Below are positions 1-6,873 of a stretch of DNA of 17,483 nucleotides, in pieces. Every line of letters starts with the position of its first letter. The stretch's first letter is position 1. A program made the translations under genes and the position numbers. The notes under the pieces were generated by a model. That model searched no databases and was not told the DNA's origin. It saw nothing but the letters and a program-made list of their open reading frames with translations. Source of the DNA: an uncultured Duganella sp. (GTDB taxonomy: Bacteria > Pseudomonadota > Gammaproteobacteria > Burkholderiales > Burkholderiaceae); NCBI GenBank assembly GCA_946482335.1, contig CAMLRG010000114.1:1-17483 (forward strand), written 5' to 3'.

Positions 1-111
1 CTCGTCCATGAGGCGGGTGAAGAAGGCGTGCGTCTCGTCGTCCGCGATTCCCTCCTGGTGGTCAACGCAGCCGTCCAGGGTGAAATTCAGGCTGAAGGTT
101 AGAAGTCCCAT
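1..111 (-). CDS. dihydrofolate reductase/RibD C-terminal family protein (N-terminal fragment)
   Basis: Only the first 37 codons lie in the window; the gene runs off the left edge. The translation begins MGLLTFSLNFTLDG and continues CVDHQEGIADDE, the typical N-terminal beta strand and loop of the RibD C-terminal / dihydrofolate-reductase-like family of NADPH-dependent oxidoreductases. These are usually about 180-220 aa and mostly of unknown substrate, so this should not be read as a trimethoprim-resistance dfr gene. The ATG at 109-111 is preceded by a clear Shine-Dalgarno (AGAGGAAA, about 5 bases upstream), which fixes the start. It lies 81 bases downstream of the DUF4261 gene on the same strand and could be a further cassette gene, but no complete attC separates the two. 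Confidence 0.7.
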   Translation of the reverse strand, partial: MGLLTFSLNFTLDGCVDHQEGIADDETHAFFTRLMDE

Positions 112-192
112 ACGAGTTTCCTCTGAAGTGGGTTGGGCGCAACGGAATGCTACAGCGCTACGCGACGACTTTTGCGGAAATGGCGAGCGACC

Positions 193-978
193 TCACCAAA
201 ACTTCCATTTCGACTTTGCTGATGGCTTCTCGTAGACCAGCTTCATTACCGTGTTCTCTTTACCGAAAACTGACTCCGAATATACAACCCTAATCTTTTC
301 TCCGGCGTCTTCACCAACAGTATCACCATCGTTAATGGTCCTTCCGGCGCTCAGCACATAATCCGCCAGCGAATATAGTCTCTCACGGAGTGCGCCGGGC
401 TCCTCCGGGGATGCATCCGTCTCGATCTCCATGTATCCAAGAGCTTCCAGTCCCGAAGTAAACCCAGCAGACCCTTTGCTCTCCTGACGTCCAACTCTAG
501 TGTCTATCCAGATATGAACCGGGGGCCCTTCAGGCAGAATCGCAGTTGCGAACTCCACGAAAAGTGCTTTGGGTACCAATAGCGTTGCATTGCCCCAGTA
601 AACGCCGATGGCGCTGGGACAAGCAGCCAACACCGCGGCAGTGGCCTGGGTCAGTAGATTGGACAGAGAGACCAAGTCTGTTGTTGCGGAGACGGTAACG
701 ATGATGTGGGTCTTATGCTCCTGAATTTCGCTTTCCGCGTTGCGCCAAAGGATACTTGTGGCGCAGGGCCCCTCGAGGTCTGACCACGGAATGGGGCCGC
801 ACATCTTCCCTAAAACAACGTCTGCCTCGCCTACTCTAAAAGCATAAGTACCTTCCGCGGCTTCGGCATTACTCACCTCTGGAAGATCAGGGTAGTTTTC
901 CCGCATGAAATTGCTGAGAGTTGCCAGATCGGGGATGCCATCGTCGGCAAGCATCACCATTGATATGCCAATTGTCAT
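193..978 (-). CDS. DUF4261 domain-containing protein
   Basis: A 261-residue soluble protein without signal peptide or membrane segment. The N-terminal half carries a 'FRVGEADVVLGKMCGPIPW' segment and the C-terminal quarter a 'YMEIETDASPEE' plus 'LYSLADYVLSAG' plus 'DGDTVG' block, which I recognise as the DUF4261 family; its molecular function is not established. The C-terminus ends in Trp/Lys residues (KWKFW). The ATG at 976-978 has an AAGGAAAA ribosome binding site. It starts only 20 bases after the core heptamer of an attC site (998-1056), so its 5' boundary is that of an integron cassette. Its own downstream attC is not clearly recognisable. DUF4261 genes have been noted near secretion and toxin loci, so an accessory or immunity role is possible but unproven. 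Confidence 0.8.
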   Translation of the reverse strand: MTIGISMVMLADDGIPDLATLSNFMRENYPDLPEVSNAEAAEGTYAFRVGEADVVLGKMCGPIPWSDLEGPCATSILWRNAESEIQEHKTHIIVTVSATTDLVSLSNLLTQATAAVLAACPSAIGVYWGNATLLVPKALFVEFATAILPEGPPVHIWIDTRVGRQESKGSAGFTSGLEALGYMEIETDASPEEPGALRERLYSLADYVLSAGRTINDGDTVGEDAGEKIRVVYSESVFGKENTVMKLVYEKPSAKSKWKFW

Positions 979-997
979 TTAATTTTCCTTAGCTGTT

Positions 998-1056
998 GTC
1001 CAACGCGTTTGAATTAGCGGCGCACTTTAGCGTGCCAGTTGCATGAAATGTTGGGC
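998..1056 (-). repeat. attC: attC site (59 bp) of the 140-aa cassette
   Basis: Read on the minus strand, GCCCAAC (R'', 1056-1050) directly follows the TAA stop of the 140-aa gene, and GTTGGAC (R', 1004-998) closes the site. Both match the attC consensus RYYYAAC / GTTRRRY exactly, and the length is the classical 59 bases. Between them are an imperfect stem and a small hairpin (GCAC-GCTAAA-GTGC). The inner arms pair less well than in the attC sites near intI. The next gene starts 20 bases beyond R', the spacing expected in a cassette array. It lies about 6.2 kb from attI. Confidence 0.7.
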
Positions 1057-1479
1057 TTACGCATTTTGGAACTCCAGGAACTCAATTGCGGCTTCGCGCG
1101 TCGAGTACTTCGACTTCGGATTTCGTTGTACTTCTCGGAGCAGTTCGAGCCAGAGGGCGCGAGAGTGCGGCGAAAGATCGGAATTCAAAATACTGTTCGC
1201 CATCCAAACAGTCAAATTCGCAGGTTGACGGCGCAGTGAGTCAATCAAAAATGGTTCGTACCCTGGAATGGCTTCCAACTCGTGAACGAGTGGGCCCGGC
1301 GAGCCAAGATCCGTGTCCGGAAATCGCTCCATCAGCCTAAACATTGCATCAATTGCGTCTTCACGCGACGGTAAAGATGCGAAGCCCTCGAAGATTTCGT
1401 AGAGCCTTGCGACATCACCCACGCCATTCGGCGTGAAATCATCAAGCGCACGAATCACGGAACCGATTGAATCGTTCAT
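1057..1479 (-). CDS. cassette-encoded putative immunity-like protein (140 aa)
   Basis: A soluble helical protein of 140 residues without signal peptide. Distinctive segments are 'ERFPDTDLGSPGPLVHELE' and 'RRQPANLTVWMANSILN'. They resemble helical, HEAT-like immunity proteins found beside Rhs/CDI-type toxins; this is recognition from memory, not a search result, so the function is tentative. The ATG at 1477-1479 has a good GGGAG ribosome binding site 5 bases upstream. The TAA stop abuts the R'' core of a well-formed attC, which makes it a captured integron cassette gene. No toxin partner lies next to it. The region between this start and the serine hydrolase stop (1480-1611) contains no convincing attC, only a heptamer-like TTTAGAA. 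Confidence 0.7.
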   Translation of the reverse strand: MNDSIGSVIRALDDFTPNGVGDVARLYEIFEGFASLPSREDAIDAMFRLMERFPDTDLGSPGPLVHELEAIPGYEPFLIDSLRRQPANLTVWMANSILNSDLSPHSRALWLELLREVQRNPKSKYSTREAAIEFLEFQNA

Positions 1480-1611
1480 GATTTCTCCCTATCCAATTCT
1501 AAAGCCCGACTGCTTAATCGACCTACGACCAAGATTCCTTTGCGGACCAGGGCGCAATCCGTTCAGCATGTCGCCAAACGTTGTATGGTAAACCGTGTTC
1601 GCTCCGAATAC

Positions 1612-2979
1612 TTAATCCGCGATGCGCTCGGCCACCTGGTCGCCAATGGTCTGCTGCATTAATAGGCTGGTGACTTTGCCGCCGGCGTCGCGCCGGAACT
1701 CAACGCTATTCATCCTTCCCTCCATGAAGAAGCTGGCCGACGCATACGGCTTCAGCTCCGTCGCCGCGCGGCCCTCACGCTGCCAGGTCAGGATTGCCCC
1801 TTTGCGGCGCACCGTACGTGTGCTGTTATCGGCCAGTTTATAAGTGCCGACGAAAGCTTCCAGCTCCTCCGGCGGCAAAGCGATGACTTTCCGCTCGGGG
1901 AATGGATCGTCAATGGCAATGGCTGCCGCATGCTGCGCCACCATTTCTGAATTGAGCAAAGCGCGATCGCCATTGCTCAACACAGCCACAAAAACTTTAT
2001 CGTCCGGCAGACGAATTACGTGGCCATTGAAGCCGGGGATGTCGCCGCCATGCGCTATTTCCTGGTGACCGCGCAGCTTGCCAATGGTCCAGCCGAAACC
2101 ATAATTGCATGCCGCCTCCGCAGGCAGAGTGCATGGCGTGAAAGCCCGCTTCCAGCTTTCTACCGTCAGCAGCCTGCCAGCGCTGATCGCGGCATCCCAC
2201 CGCGCAAGATCGTCAACAGTGGAAACCAGCGCACCTGCCGAGTAAGGCAATGACATGCTGATTTGATCGGCTGGACTGTAAGCCGAGAGAAAGCCGCCGC
2301 GATAGCCTGGAATGCGGCGCTTGTTGCTGCGCTCCACGCCTTCGTAAGCCGTATCTACCATGCCTAACGGCTCAAAGATGTTCCGGGCAATAAAATCGGC
2401 ATAACGCATGCCGGAGGCTTTCTCGATAACGGCGCCAAGCAGGAAGTAGCCGGAGTTGCTGTATGCCCAGCGTTCACCCGGTGCAAAGTCCAGCGGTTCA
2501 TCTTTGAAGAAATCGATCATTTGCGCAACGCTCATGTCCTTCCGAGCCACGGACCAGAACGAACGCATGGCCGTGTAATTGTGGATGCCGGACTTGTGCT
2601 GCAGCAGATGCTGTATGGTGATCGACTCGCCTTTGGTCGGATAATCCGGCACGAATCGCGTGATGTCGTCCTGCAGCGAAAGTTTGCCTTGCTCCGCCAA
2701 CATCAGGACGGCCACAGCGGTGAACTGCTTGGTGATCGAGCCAAGTCGCAACTGCATGTCCGCCTGCAGCGGGATCCTTTTGCCGACGTCGGCCAAGCCA
2801 TATGCCTTACGGAAGACCGTCTCGCCATCCCGTATCACAATGACGGCAGCGCCTGGGGCGGCGGGCTTGAACATCGGCGCCAACTTTGCATCCAGCAGCC
2901 CTTCCAGGGAAGTACTGTTAGCATGTGCGAAGCAAGCCTGCAGCAACAGCGCTGCGGCAACTATTGGCCGTGGGGACAT
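1612..2979 (-). CDS. serine hydrolase, class C beta-lactamase/PBP-like family
   Basis: 455 residues with an N-terminal signal peptide (MSPRPIVAAALLLQACFAHA, cleavage after AHA about residue 20), so probably periplasmic. The catalytic signatures of the beta-lactamase superfamily S12 type are in order: S81-I-T-K84 (SxxK nucleophile), Y173-S-N175 (YxN) and H310-G-G (KTG equivalent). A C-terminal beta domain of about 80 residues follows, as in D-aminopeptidase/esterase-like members. The substrate cannot be told; members include esterases, DD-peptidases and D-amino-acid peptidases, and there is no reason to call it an antibiotic beta-lactamase. The reading frame is open further upstream to 3117, but that part would overlap the DUF7010 gene and lacks a signal sequence, so the start at 2979 is chosen (weak AAGAG upstream). 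It begins 40 bases after the DUF7010 stop, just beyond an attC remnant. Confidence 0.88.
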   Translation of the reverse strand: MSPRPIVAAALLLQACFAHANSTSLEGLLDAKLAPMFKPAAPGAAVIVIRDGETVFRKAYGLADVGKRIPLQADMQLRLGSITKQFTAVAVLMLAEQGKLSLQDDITRFVPDYPTKGESITIQHLLQHKSGIHNYTAMRSFWSVARKDMSVAQMIDFFKDEPLDFAPGERWAYSNSGYFLLGAVIEKASGMRYADFIARNIFEPLGMVDTAYEGVERSNKRRIPGYRGGFLSAYSPADQISMSLPYSAGALVSTVDDLARWDAAISAGRLLTVESWKRAFTPCTLPAEAACNYGFGWTIGKLRGHQEIAHGGDIPGFNGHVIRLPDDKVFVAVLSNGDRALLNSEMVAQHAAAIAIDDPFPERKVIALPPEELEAFVGTYKLADNSTRTVRRKGAILTWQREGRAATELKPYASASFFMEGRMNSVEFRRDAGGKVTSLLMQQTIGDQVAERIAD

Positions 2980-3008
2980 CAAAGGACTCTTGAAAAAAGG
3001 TCGGCATA

Positions 3009-3060
3009 TCGCAACGCGCTTATTCGGCGAGCGCCGAAGGCGTCGGCTGGAATGATGGGC
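3009..3060 (-). repeat. attC: degenerate attC remnant overlapping the 3' end of the DUF7010 gene
   Basis: Positions 3031-3054 are identical over 24 bases to 6834-6857, the central stem of the first attC next to intI. In the minus-strand reading a shortened R'' (GCCCA) precedes it, and a core-like heptamer GTTGCGA at 3015-3009 follows where R' is expected. Neither core heptamer is intact, so the site is probably inactive. The remnant codes for the last residues of the DUF7010 protein (FQPTPSALAE), so the gene reads into it before stopping. Confidence 0.6.
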
Positions 3061-3604
3061 TGGAACGCACCTCGCGGCGATTAACGACGGCAATAATTGC
3101 TGCGAATGCAGCCTCAATCGCGGCGCCGGAAAGCGCGCTCAAGGCTGGAGAAGCATTTTGCCGTCCAAGAAGCAAGCCGGCTCCCGCCAAGGCCAAGCCG
3201 CAAACCCAATAGACACGCATACCGTAGATTGAACTGAACACCAGATAGCGTCCGCCAATGACAAGCAGCATGGCTGGGAAATACCATTCGATGCGCGGCT
3301 GCGAACATGCATAGGCAAGTGGAAGGTTGAAAATGAGCCATAGAGTACTGGCCCCAGCCAATGACGCAAGTGGGTTGTCTTTTGAATGATTACCTGGACG
3401 ACCGAAGAGCTTCGAGATCAAGATTGCCGCAGGGTGAATGAACGTTGCTCCGATGAAGAGCACCCAGACAGCCTGCTCTGGCGACATGCGAATCGCGGCG
3501 ATTGCGGCAGCAAGCCACGCTATCGCGGACGCGAACATTCCCGAGGCCCCACCAATATAAGCGAAGCGCATGTCAGCTTGAGCTTGCAGGAGATTTGTTT
3601 TCAT
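3020..3604 (-). CDS. DUF7010 family membrane protein
   Basis: 194 residues, highly hydrophobic, with about five or six predicted transmembrane segments (for example around 'MFASAIAWLAAAIAAI', 'VLFIGATFIHPAAILI', 'FPAMLLVIGGRYLVF' and 'WVCGLALAGAGLLLG'). The 'QAQADMRFAYIGG', 'GRPG' and 'RYLVFSSIYGMRVYWVCG' segments are typical of the DUF7010 family, whose function is unknown. The frame is open to 3667, but the family N-terminus is 'MKTNLLQAQADMRF', so the ATG at 3602-3604 is chosen; the ribosome binding site (AGGA, about 11 bases upstream) is weak. The last ten residues come from an attC stem and look like a read-through addition, a sign that this is or was an integron cassette gene. Confidence 0.75.
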   Translation of the reverse strand: MKTNLLQAQADMRFAYIGGASGMFASAIAWLAAAIAAIRMSPEQAVWVLFIGATFIHPAAILISKLFGRPGNHSKDNPLASLAGASTLWLIFNLPLAYACSQPRIEWYFPAMLLVIGGRYLVFSSIYGMRVYWVCGLALAGAGLLLGRQNASPALSALSGAAIEAAFAAIIAVVNRREVRSSPSFQPTPSALAE

Positions 3605-3691
3605 GAAATAGACAAGTCCTTGTAATGAAAGCGAAGGGGCGGAAGCGGGCATCACGGTCACCCGCATGCGGGATGCTGTGAAGCTTTCGCT

Positions 3692-5326
3692 TCAGGCAGC
3701 CTTGCGCACGGCGAGCTGACGACGCGCGCTGGCGGTGGCTGGCACGCCGCCGACTACGCGCAGGCCATGGCGGTTGTCGCTTCCGGGCAGGTGGAACACG
3801 CTGACGGCGTCCGCCATGGCGTGTGCCTGCTGCTGCATAGAGGCTGAGGTGGCCGCTGCTTCTTCCACGAGGGAAGCGTTTTGCTGCGTCGCGCTGTCCA
3901 TTTCGGCGATGGTGGCATTGACCTGGGCGATGCCCGCGCTTTGTTCGCGGCTGGCGTCGGCGATATCCTGCATCAGCGATGCTACGCGCTGCACCGAGTC
4001 CACAATCTTGTGCATTGCATTGCCCGCCGAGTCGACCTGCTTGCTGCCCTCGTCCACCGTTACCTCGGAAGCGCCGATCAATTCCTTCACCTCGTGCGCC
4101 GCCTGCGTAACGCGGTGGGCCAAGCTGCGCACTTCGCTCGCAACGACGGCGAACCCGCGTCCCTGCTCGCCCGCGCGGGCTGCTTCCACTGCGGCGTTCA
4201 GCGCCAGGATATTGGTCTGGAACGCAATGTCGTCGATCACGTTGATGATGTCGGCAATGCGCGCCGAGCTGTCGCGGATGGCTCCCATGGTGCCGACCAC
4301 TTCGGCCACCAACCTGCCGCTTTGCTCCGCCAGCACTGCGGTATCGGCCACCAGCTTGTTTGCTTCGCTTGCATTGTCGGCGGTGGTGCGCACGGCCCCG
4401 GTGAGTTCTTCCATCGTCGCCGCCGTCTCCTCGATGTTGGATGCCTGCTTTTCAGTGCGCTCGGCCAGGTCCTTGTTGCCCATGGCGATTTCGTCGGCGG
4501 CCATGTTGATGGTGTCCGAAGAGATGCGCACGGCACCCACGGTGTTGGTCAGGTTGTCGACCATGGTGCGCATGGCAGCCAGCAGGCTATCCTTGTCGCC
4601 GTCGCGCAGCGTCACCTCCACGCCGAGGTGGCCGGCCGCTACTTCACGCACGATCTGGGCTGCGTAAGCAGGTTCGCCACCCAGCTCGCGCTGCAGGCCG
4701 CGGATCAGGCGCCACGCTGCCACCACACCGGCGATCAGGCCAAGCACCAGCAGCACCGTGTTGACGCGCAGCGTTGTCGCGGCGCTTGCCGTCGCTGCGG
4801 CGTATTCTTCACGGGCGACGTCATCCTGCAGTTTGCGCAGGCGGATCAGTTGGCCACGGGCGGCGTTGAAGGCTTGCTCGACTTGCGGCAACTTGGCGGC
4901 AGCCTGGCTGGCATCGTCTTGCAGCTGGCGCTCCAATTGGCCGCGCTGCTCTTCATAGCTTGTCCACGCCTGGCTGAAGGCTTCGGCGATGTCCTTCTCT
5001 TCCGGCGTCAGATAAGTTGCCAAGTAGGCCTTCCATTGGGCCTTGGCTTCTTCGTCGAGCTTGACGTTTGCCTGGATCGCATGGGTTACATCCGATGGGC
5101 GCGTTGCCACGACGGCGCGCGCGAGATGTGCCTGCATTTGGAATGCCGCGTCCATGATGTCGCCAATCTGCAGCAGCGGGACGGTGCGGTCTTCGTAGAC
5201 TGTTCGCAGCTTGTCGTTGCTGAATTGGGTGCCGCGCAAGCCGCTGATGCCCACCAGCGCCGTCGTCAGCACCAACAATGCGAAAAGCAATGCCAGCCGC
5301 ATGCCCACAGTGAGATTTTGGAACAT
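3692..5326 (-). CDS. methyl-accepting chemotaxis protein
   Basis: 544 residues with the usual layout of a transmembrane chemoreceptor: TM1 about residues 10-30, a periplasmic four-helix-bundle sensor (4HB_MCP type, about 31-185), TM2 about 188-207, a HAMP segment about 208-262, then the long cytoplasmic signalling helices. The highly conserved hairpin tip at residues 362-405 ([20 protein letters not shown], followed by [11 protein letters not shown]) contacts CheA and CheW. Glu/Gln-rich stretches flanking it are likely methylation regions. There is no C-terminal NWETF-type pentapeptide for CheR/CheB tethering. The ligand cannot be deduced. The start has an excellent AGGAGG ribosome binding site and its own promoter. 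It is GC-richer than the small genes around it and lacks an attC, so it is probably a resident or independently acquired gene inside the accessory region rather than a cassette. Confidence 0.95.
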   Translation of the reverse strand: MFQNLTVGMRLALLFALLVLTTALVGISGLRGTQFSNDKLRTVYEDRTVPLLQIGDIMDAAFQMQAHLARAVVATRPSDVTHAIQANVKLDEEAKAQWKAYLATYLTPEEKDIAEAFSQAWTSYEEQRGQLERQLQDDASQAAAKLPQVEQAFNAARGQLIRLRKLQDDVAREEYAAATASAATTLRVNTVLLVLGLIAGVVAAWRLIRGLQRELGGEPAYAAQIVREVAAGHLGVEVTLRDGDKDSLLAAMRTMVDNLTNTVGAVRISSDTINMAADEIAMGNKDLAERTEKQASNIEETAATMEELTGAVRTTADNASEANKLVADTAVLAEQSGRLVAEVVGTMGAIRDSSARIADIINVIDDIAFQTNILALNAAVEAARAGEQGRGFAVVASEVRSLAHRVTQAAHEVKELIGASEVTVDEGSKQVDSAGNAMHKIVDSVQRVASLMQDIADASREQSAGIAQVNATIAEMDSATQQNASLVEEAAATSASMQQQAHAMADAVSVFHLPGSDNRHGLRVVGGVPATASARRQLAVRKAA

Positions 5327-5354
5327 CAGTTGCCTCCTGTAATTATGAGGCAGC

Positions 5355-5384
5355 AGTATAAATCACATGTTGTATTTTTTGCAA
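5355..5384 (-). promoter_or_regulatory. putative sigma-70 promoter of the chemoreceptor gene
   Basis: On the minus strand TTGCAA (5384-5379) and TATACT (5360-5355) are separated by 18 bases, with the start codon 29 bases beyond the -10 element. Both hexamers are close to the sigma-70 consensus. I see no sigma-28 (flagellar) type promoter here. The prediction is from sequence only. Confidence 0.45.
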
Positions 5385-5486
5385 AGAAGTTAAAACATAT
5401 TAACTTTGGGGTCGCAGTGGAATGCAAATTACCTGATGGCCCCCGGAAATGAACTTACCAATCATGACGCAGAATAGAACACTACC

Positions 5487-5566
5487 CGAAGCCGCGTTGC
5501 TCAAATTGCCGCCGCGCGGTCATCCAAGATACCCAGAAGTGAGCGAGGTTGAGCGCAATGTTATGC
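5487..5566 (-). repeat. attC: decayed attC at the distal end of the intI-proximal array
   Basis: On the minus strand GCATAAC (5566-5560) overlaps the TAA stop of the broken cassette gene, as R'' cores do in the neighbouring sites. GCTCAA (5554-5549) can pair with TTGAGC (5504-5499), giving the inner arms of an attC stem. The expected GTTRRRY core after the second arm is absent (the sequence there is not GTT), so the site seems to have lost its recombination end. The stretch from here to the chemoreceptor promoter (5385-5486) holds no recognisable gene. Confidence 0.45.
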
Positions 5567-5905
5567 CTTTACCTGTGCGAGCCATTCTTGAAACCATTCA
5601 GTAGGTAGCCGCTCTTCCTCAAATGAGCGGGTTCGTAGTTCTTCTATCGAATATTTGTTGGCGAGGTAAAGATCCCATTGAGTTTCCACATCGGTTAGAA
5701 CAGGCAACATTTTCTCGATTTCGGTTGGCGCGTTAACTTCCAGCAAAGCACCCCAGAACCGATCACATCACTCCGCTATTTGCTTAAGGGAGTGAGGTGA
5801 CTGATCGGGGCTAACGCCCCACTCCAAAACACGAAGCACCGTTTCGCGCGTAAACGGAAGCGCGATCGGGTCTGGTTTTGCGGGAGATGAGGAAGCGCTA
5901 TTCAT
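5561..5905 (-). pseudogene. cassette 4 gene, hypothetical protein interrupted by in-frame TGA
   Basis: The ATG at 5903-5905 lies directly after the GTTATGC core of the preceding attC. The frame runs 45 codons (ending HSLKQIAE), meets TGA at 5768-5770, then continues open in the same frame for 68 more codons (CDRFWGALLEVNAPTEIEK and on to EWLAQVKA) to TAA at 5561. Without the TGA the product would be 114 residues, a normal cassette protein size. The flanking residues 'IAE-?-CDRFW' suggest a Trp codon (TGG to TGA) was lost. The downstream part has no good own start (TTG at 5746 without a ribosome binding site). Function is not recognised. It is most likely a nonsense-mutated gene; a sequencing error or translational recoding is less likely. 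Confidence 0.6.
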
Positions 5906-5907
5906 GG

Positions 5908-5980
5908 GCATAACGGTGGACGATAACCGGCGGCTGGAGCGCGCAGCCCGTAAGCCGTCCGATTGATCAAGGGGTTAGCC
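5908..5980 (-). repeat. attC: attC site of cassette 3 (73 bp)
   Basis: On the minus strand GGCTAAC (5980-5974) overlaps the TAA stop of the 119-aa gene, and GTTATGC (5914-5908) closes the site right before the next gene's ATG. Inner arms GGACG / CGTCC and CGGCT / AGCCG can form the folded single-strand stem expected of an attC. The loop is longer than in the two sites nearer intI. Confidence 0.75.
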
Positions 5981-6334
5981 ATTTTGTGATAGCACCGCGA
6001 AATGTACCGACGCCACGGGATCATAGTGGACCCGAAGATCAGTTGACTTCGCCTGGAGAGAGAAAGAGCCTCTGATCGTTCGCTCACCATGCCACGATTG
6101 GAACGAAATGTTCTCAATGCACTCGATTGTAATCTCCGACAGCACCTGGGCTTGTCTCGCCACCGATACGTATATCGAAGAAATTGACCCAATCTGAAAA
6201 GTCACGACAAGTTCAGTTCCATCGCTATAGCAACGGACGAACGAAGTAACACCTTCGTCAGGATTATGCGTGGACGATAAATCAAACCCTCGTTCGAGGA
6301 ATTCAGATTCATCGGGTGGGCAAAGCAGAGTCAT
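5975..6334 (-). CDS. cassette 3: hypothetical protein (119 aa)
   Basis: A small protein rich in predicted beta strands, without signal peptide or membrane segment; recognisable stretches are 'TSFVRCYSDGTELVVTFQIG' and 'VHYDPVASVHF'. I do not recognise a family. It sits between two attC sites: its ATG at 6332-6334 is 13 bases from the GTTAGCC core, and its TAA stop is inside the R'' core of its own attC, the compact layout typical of integron cassettes. An in-frame TTG at 6343 is an alternative start. The beta-rich size class resembles small immunity or adaptor proteins, but no function is assigned. Confidence 0.75.
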   Translation of the reverse strand: MTLLCPPDESEFLERGFDLSSTHNPDEGVTSFVRCYSDGTELVVTFQIGSISSIYVSVARQAQVLSEITIECIENISFQSWHGERTIRGSFSLQAKSTDLRVHYDPVASVHFAVLSQNG

Positions 6335-6346
6335 CGTATCCAAGAG

Positions 6347-6403
6347 GGCTAACGTGGTTGTTCAGCGGCGCCGGTAGGCGTCCGCTGGAAATGATTGTTA
6401 GCG
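6347..6403 (-). repeat. attC: attC site of cassette 2 (57 bp)
   Basis: On the minus strand CGCTAAC (6403-6397) and GTTAGCC (6353-6347) are the outer cores. The inner arms TTCCAGCGG and CCGCTGAA pair with a single unpaired C, which corresponds to the extrahelical base that directs IntI strand choice. A second short GC-rich hairpin lies in the loop. The site starts 7 bases after the TGA of the 130-aa gene. Confidence 0.85.
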
Positions 6404-6410
6404 AAAAATT

Positions 6411-6803
6411 TCATTTGGGACGCTCCACGAATTCGCCACGCCCCCATCGTTCAGCCTCTGGCGATGGCTCACCAATCTCGAGTTCAGTTTCGAGTTGTAC
6501 TTCAAGAGCCATTTGATGAAAGGACTCTATCCGGTTTTTCAAATACTCGAATTTTTCAACACGCCCATCCACAAGAAGTTCAAAGGGGACGTTTGCCCCA
6601 TCGAGAGAGGAAAGCACCCCTTGAACAATCGCTTCGGAGCTTGTGTGATCTCGCCCAAATAATTCGCAGAGTCGGATTGTGGACTGTGATTTGATCGCGG
6701 CGGCGATCTGAGCCAATGGCAGATGCGTCTTCTCACGAAGCATCGCGACCAATGCTGCGGAGCTTGATGATTCGAGGATGCGTATGTCGATCAGTGAAGG
6801 CAT
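6411..6803 (-). CDS. cassette 2: hypothetical protein (130 aa)
   Basis: A soluble 130-residue protein with a mostly helical N-terminal half ('LVAMLREKTHLPLAQIAAAI', 'LCELFGRDHTSSEAIVQGVL') and an acidic C-terminal half ('QLETELEIGEPSPEAERWG'). I do not recognise the family. It is bounded on both sides by attC sites. The ATG at 6801-6803 is 10 bases after the GTTAGCG core; an in-frame TTG at 6809 could also start. No Shine-Dalgarno is visible, which is common for cassette genes transcribed from an upstream integron promoter. The gene is AT-richer than the core genes to the right. Confidence 0.75.
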   Translation of the reverse strand: MPSLIDIRILESSSSAALVAMLREKTHLPLAQIAAAIKSQSTIRLCELFGRDHTSSEAIVQGVLSSLDGANVPFELLVDGRVEKFEYLKNRIESFHQMALEVQLETELEIGEPSPEAERWGRGEFVERPK

Positions 6804-6812
6804 ATTCAAACG

Positions 6813-6868
6813 CGCTAACGTCCAAATTCAGCCGCGCCGAAGGCGTCGGCTGGAATGCCTGGTTGGGC
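6813..6868 (-). repeat. attC: attC site of cassette 1 (56 bp)
   Basis: On the minus strand GCCCAAC (6868-6862) and GTTAGCG (6819-6813) are the outer cores. The inner arms TTCCAGCCG and CGGCTGAA pair with one unpaired C as the extrahelical base, and the centre holds GCC-TTC-GGC. It begins 5 bases after the TAA of the first cassette gene. Its central 24 bases recur at 3031-3054. The strong likeness to the next attC (6347-6403) indicates a resident, homogeneous attC family. Confidence 0.88.
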
Positions 6869-6873
6869 GATGT

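Noticed and set aside
1480..1611. Possible attC between the serine hydrolase and the 140-aa gene
   Set aside because: Only a weak heptamer (TTTAGAA on the minus strand, 1503-1497) is present; the essential G of GTT is missing and no stem partner was found.
1612..2979. Antibiotic-resistance beta-lactamase carried as an integron cassette
   Set aside because: The motifs only show the S12/class C superfamily with a C-terminal beta domain typical of esterase or peptidase members; resistance is not supported and no attC follows the gene.
2980..3117. Longer N-terminus of the serine hydrolase
   Set aside because: It would overlap the DUF7010 gene and bury the signal peptide 46 residues inside; the start at 2979 begins with a normal signal sequence.
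3881..5452. Long plus-strand frame opposite the chemoreceptor
   Set aside because: His/Gln/Arg-rich shadow of a clearly real gene on the other strand; no domain and no ribosome binding site.
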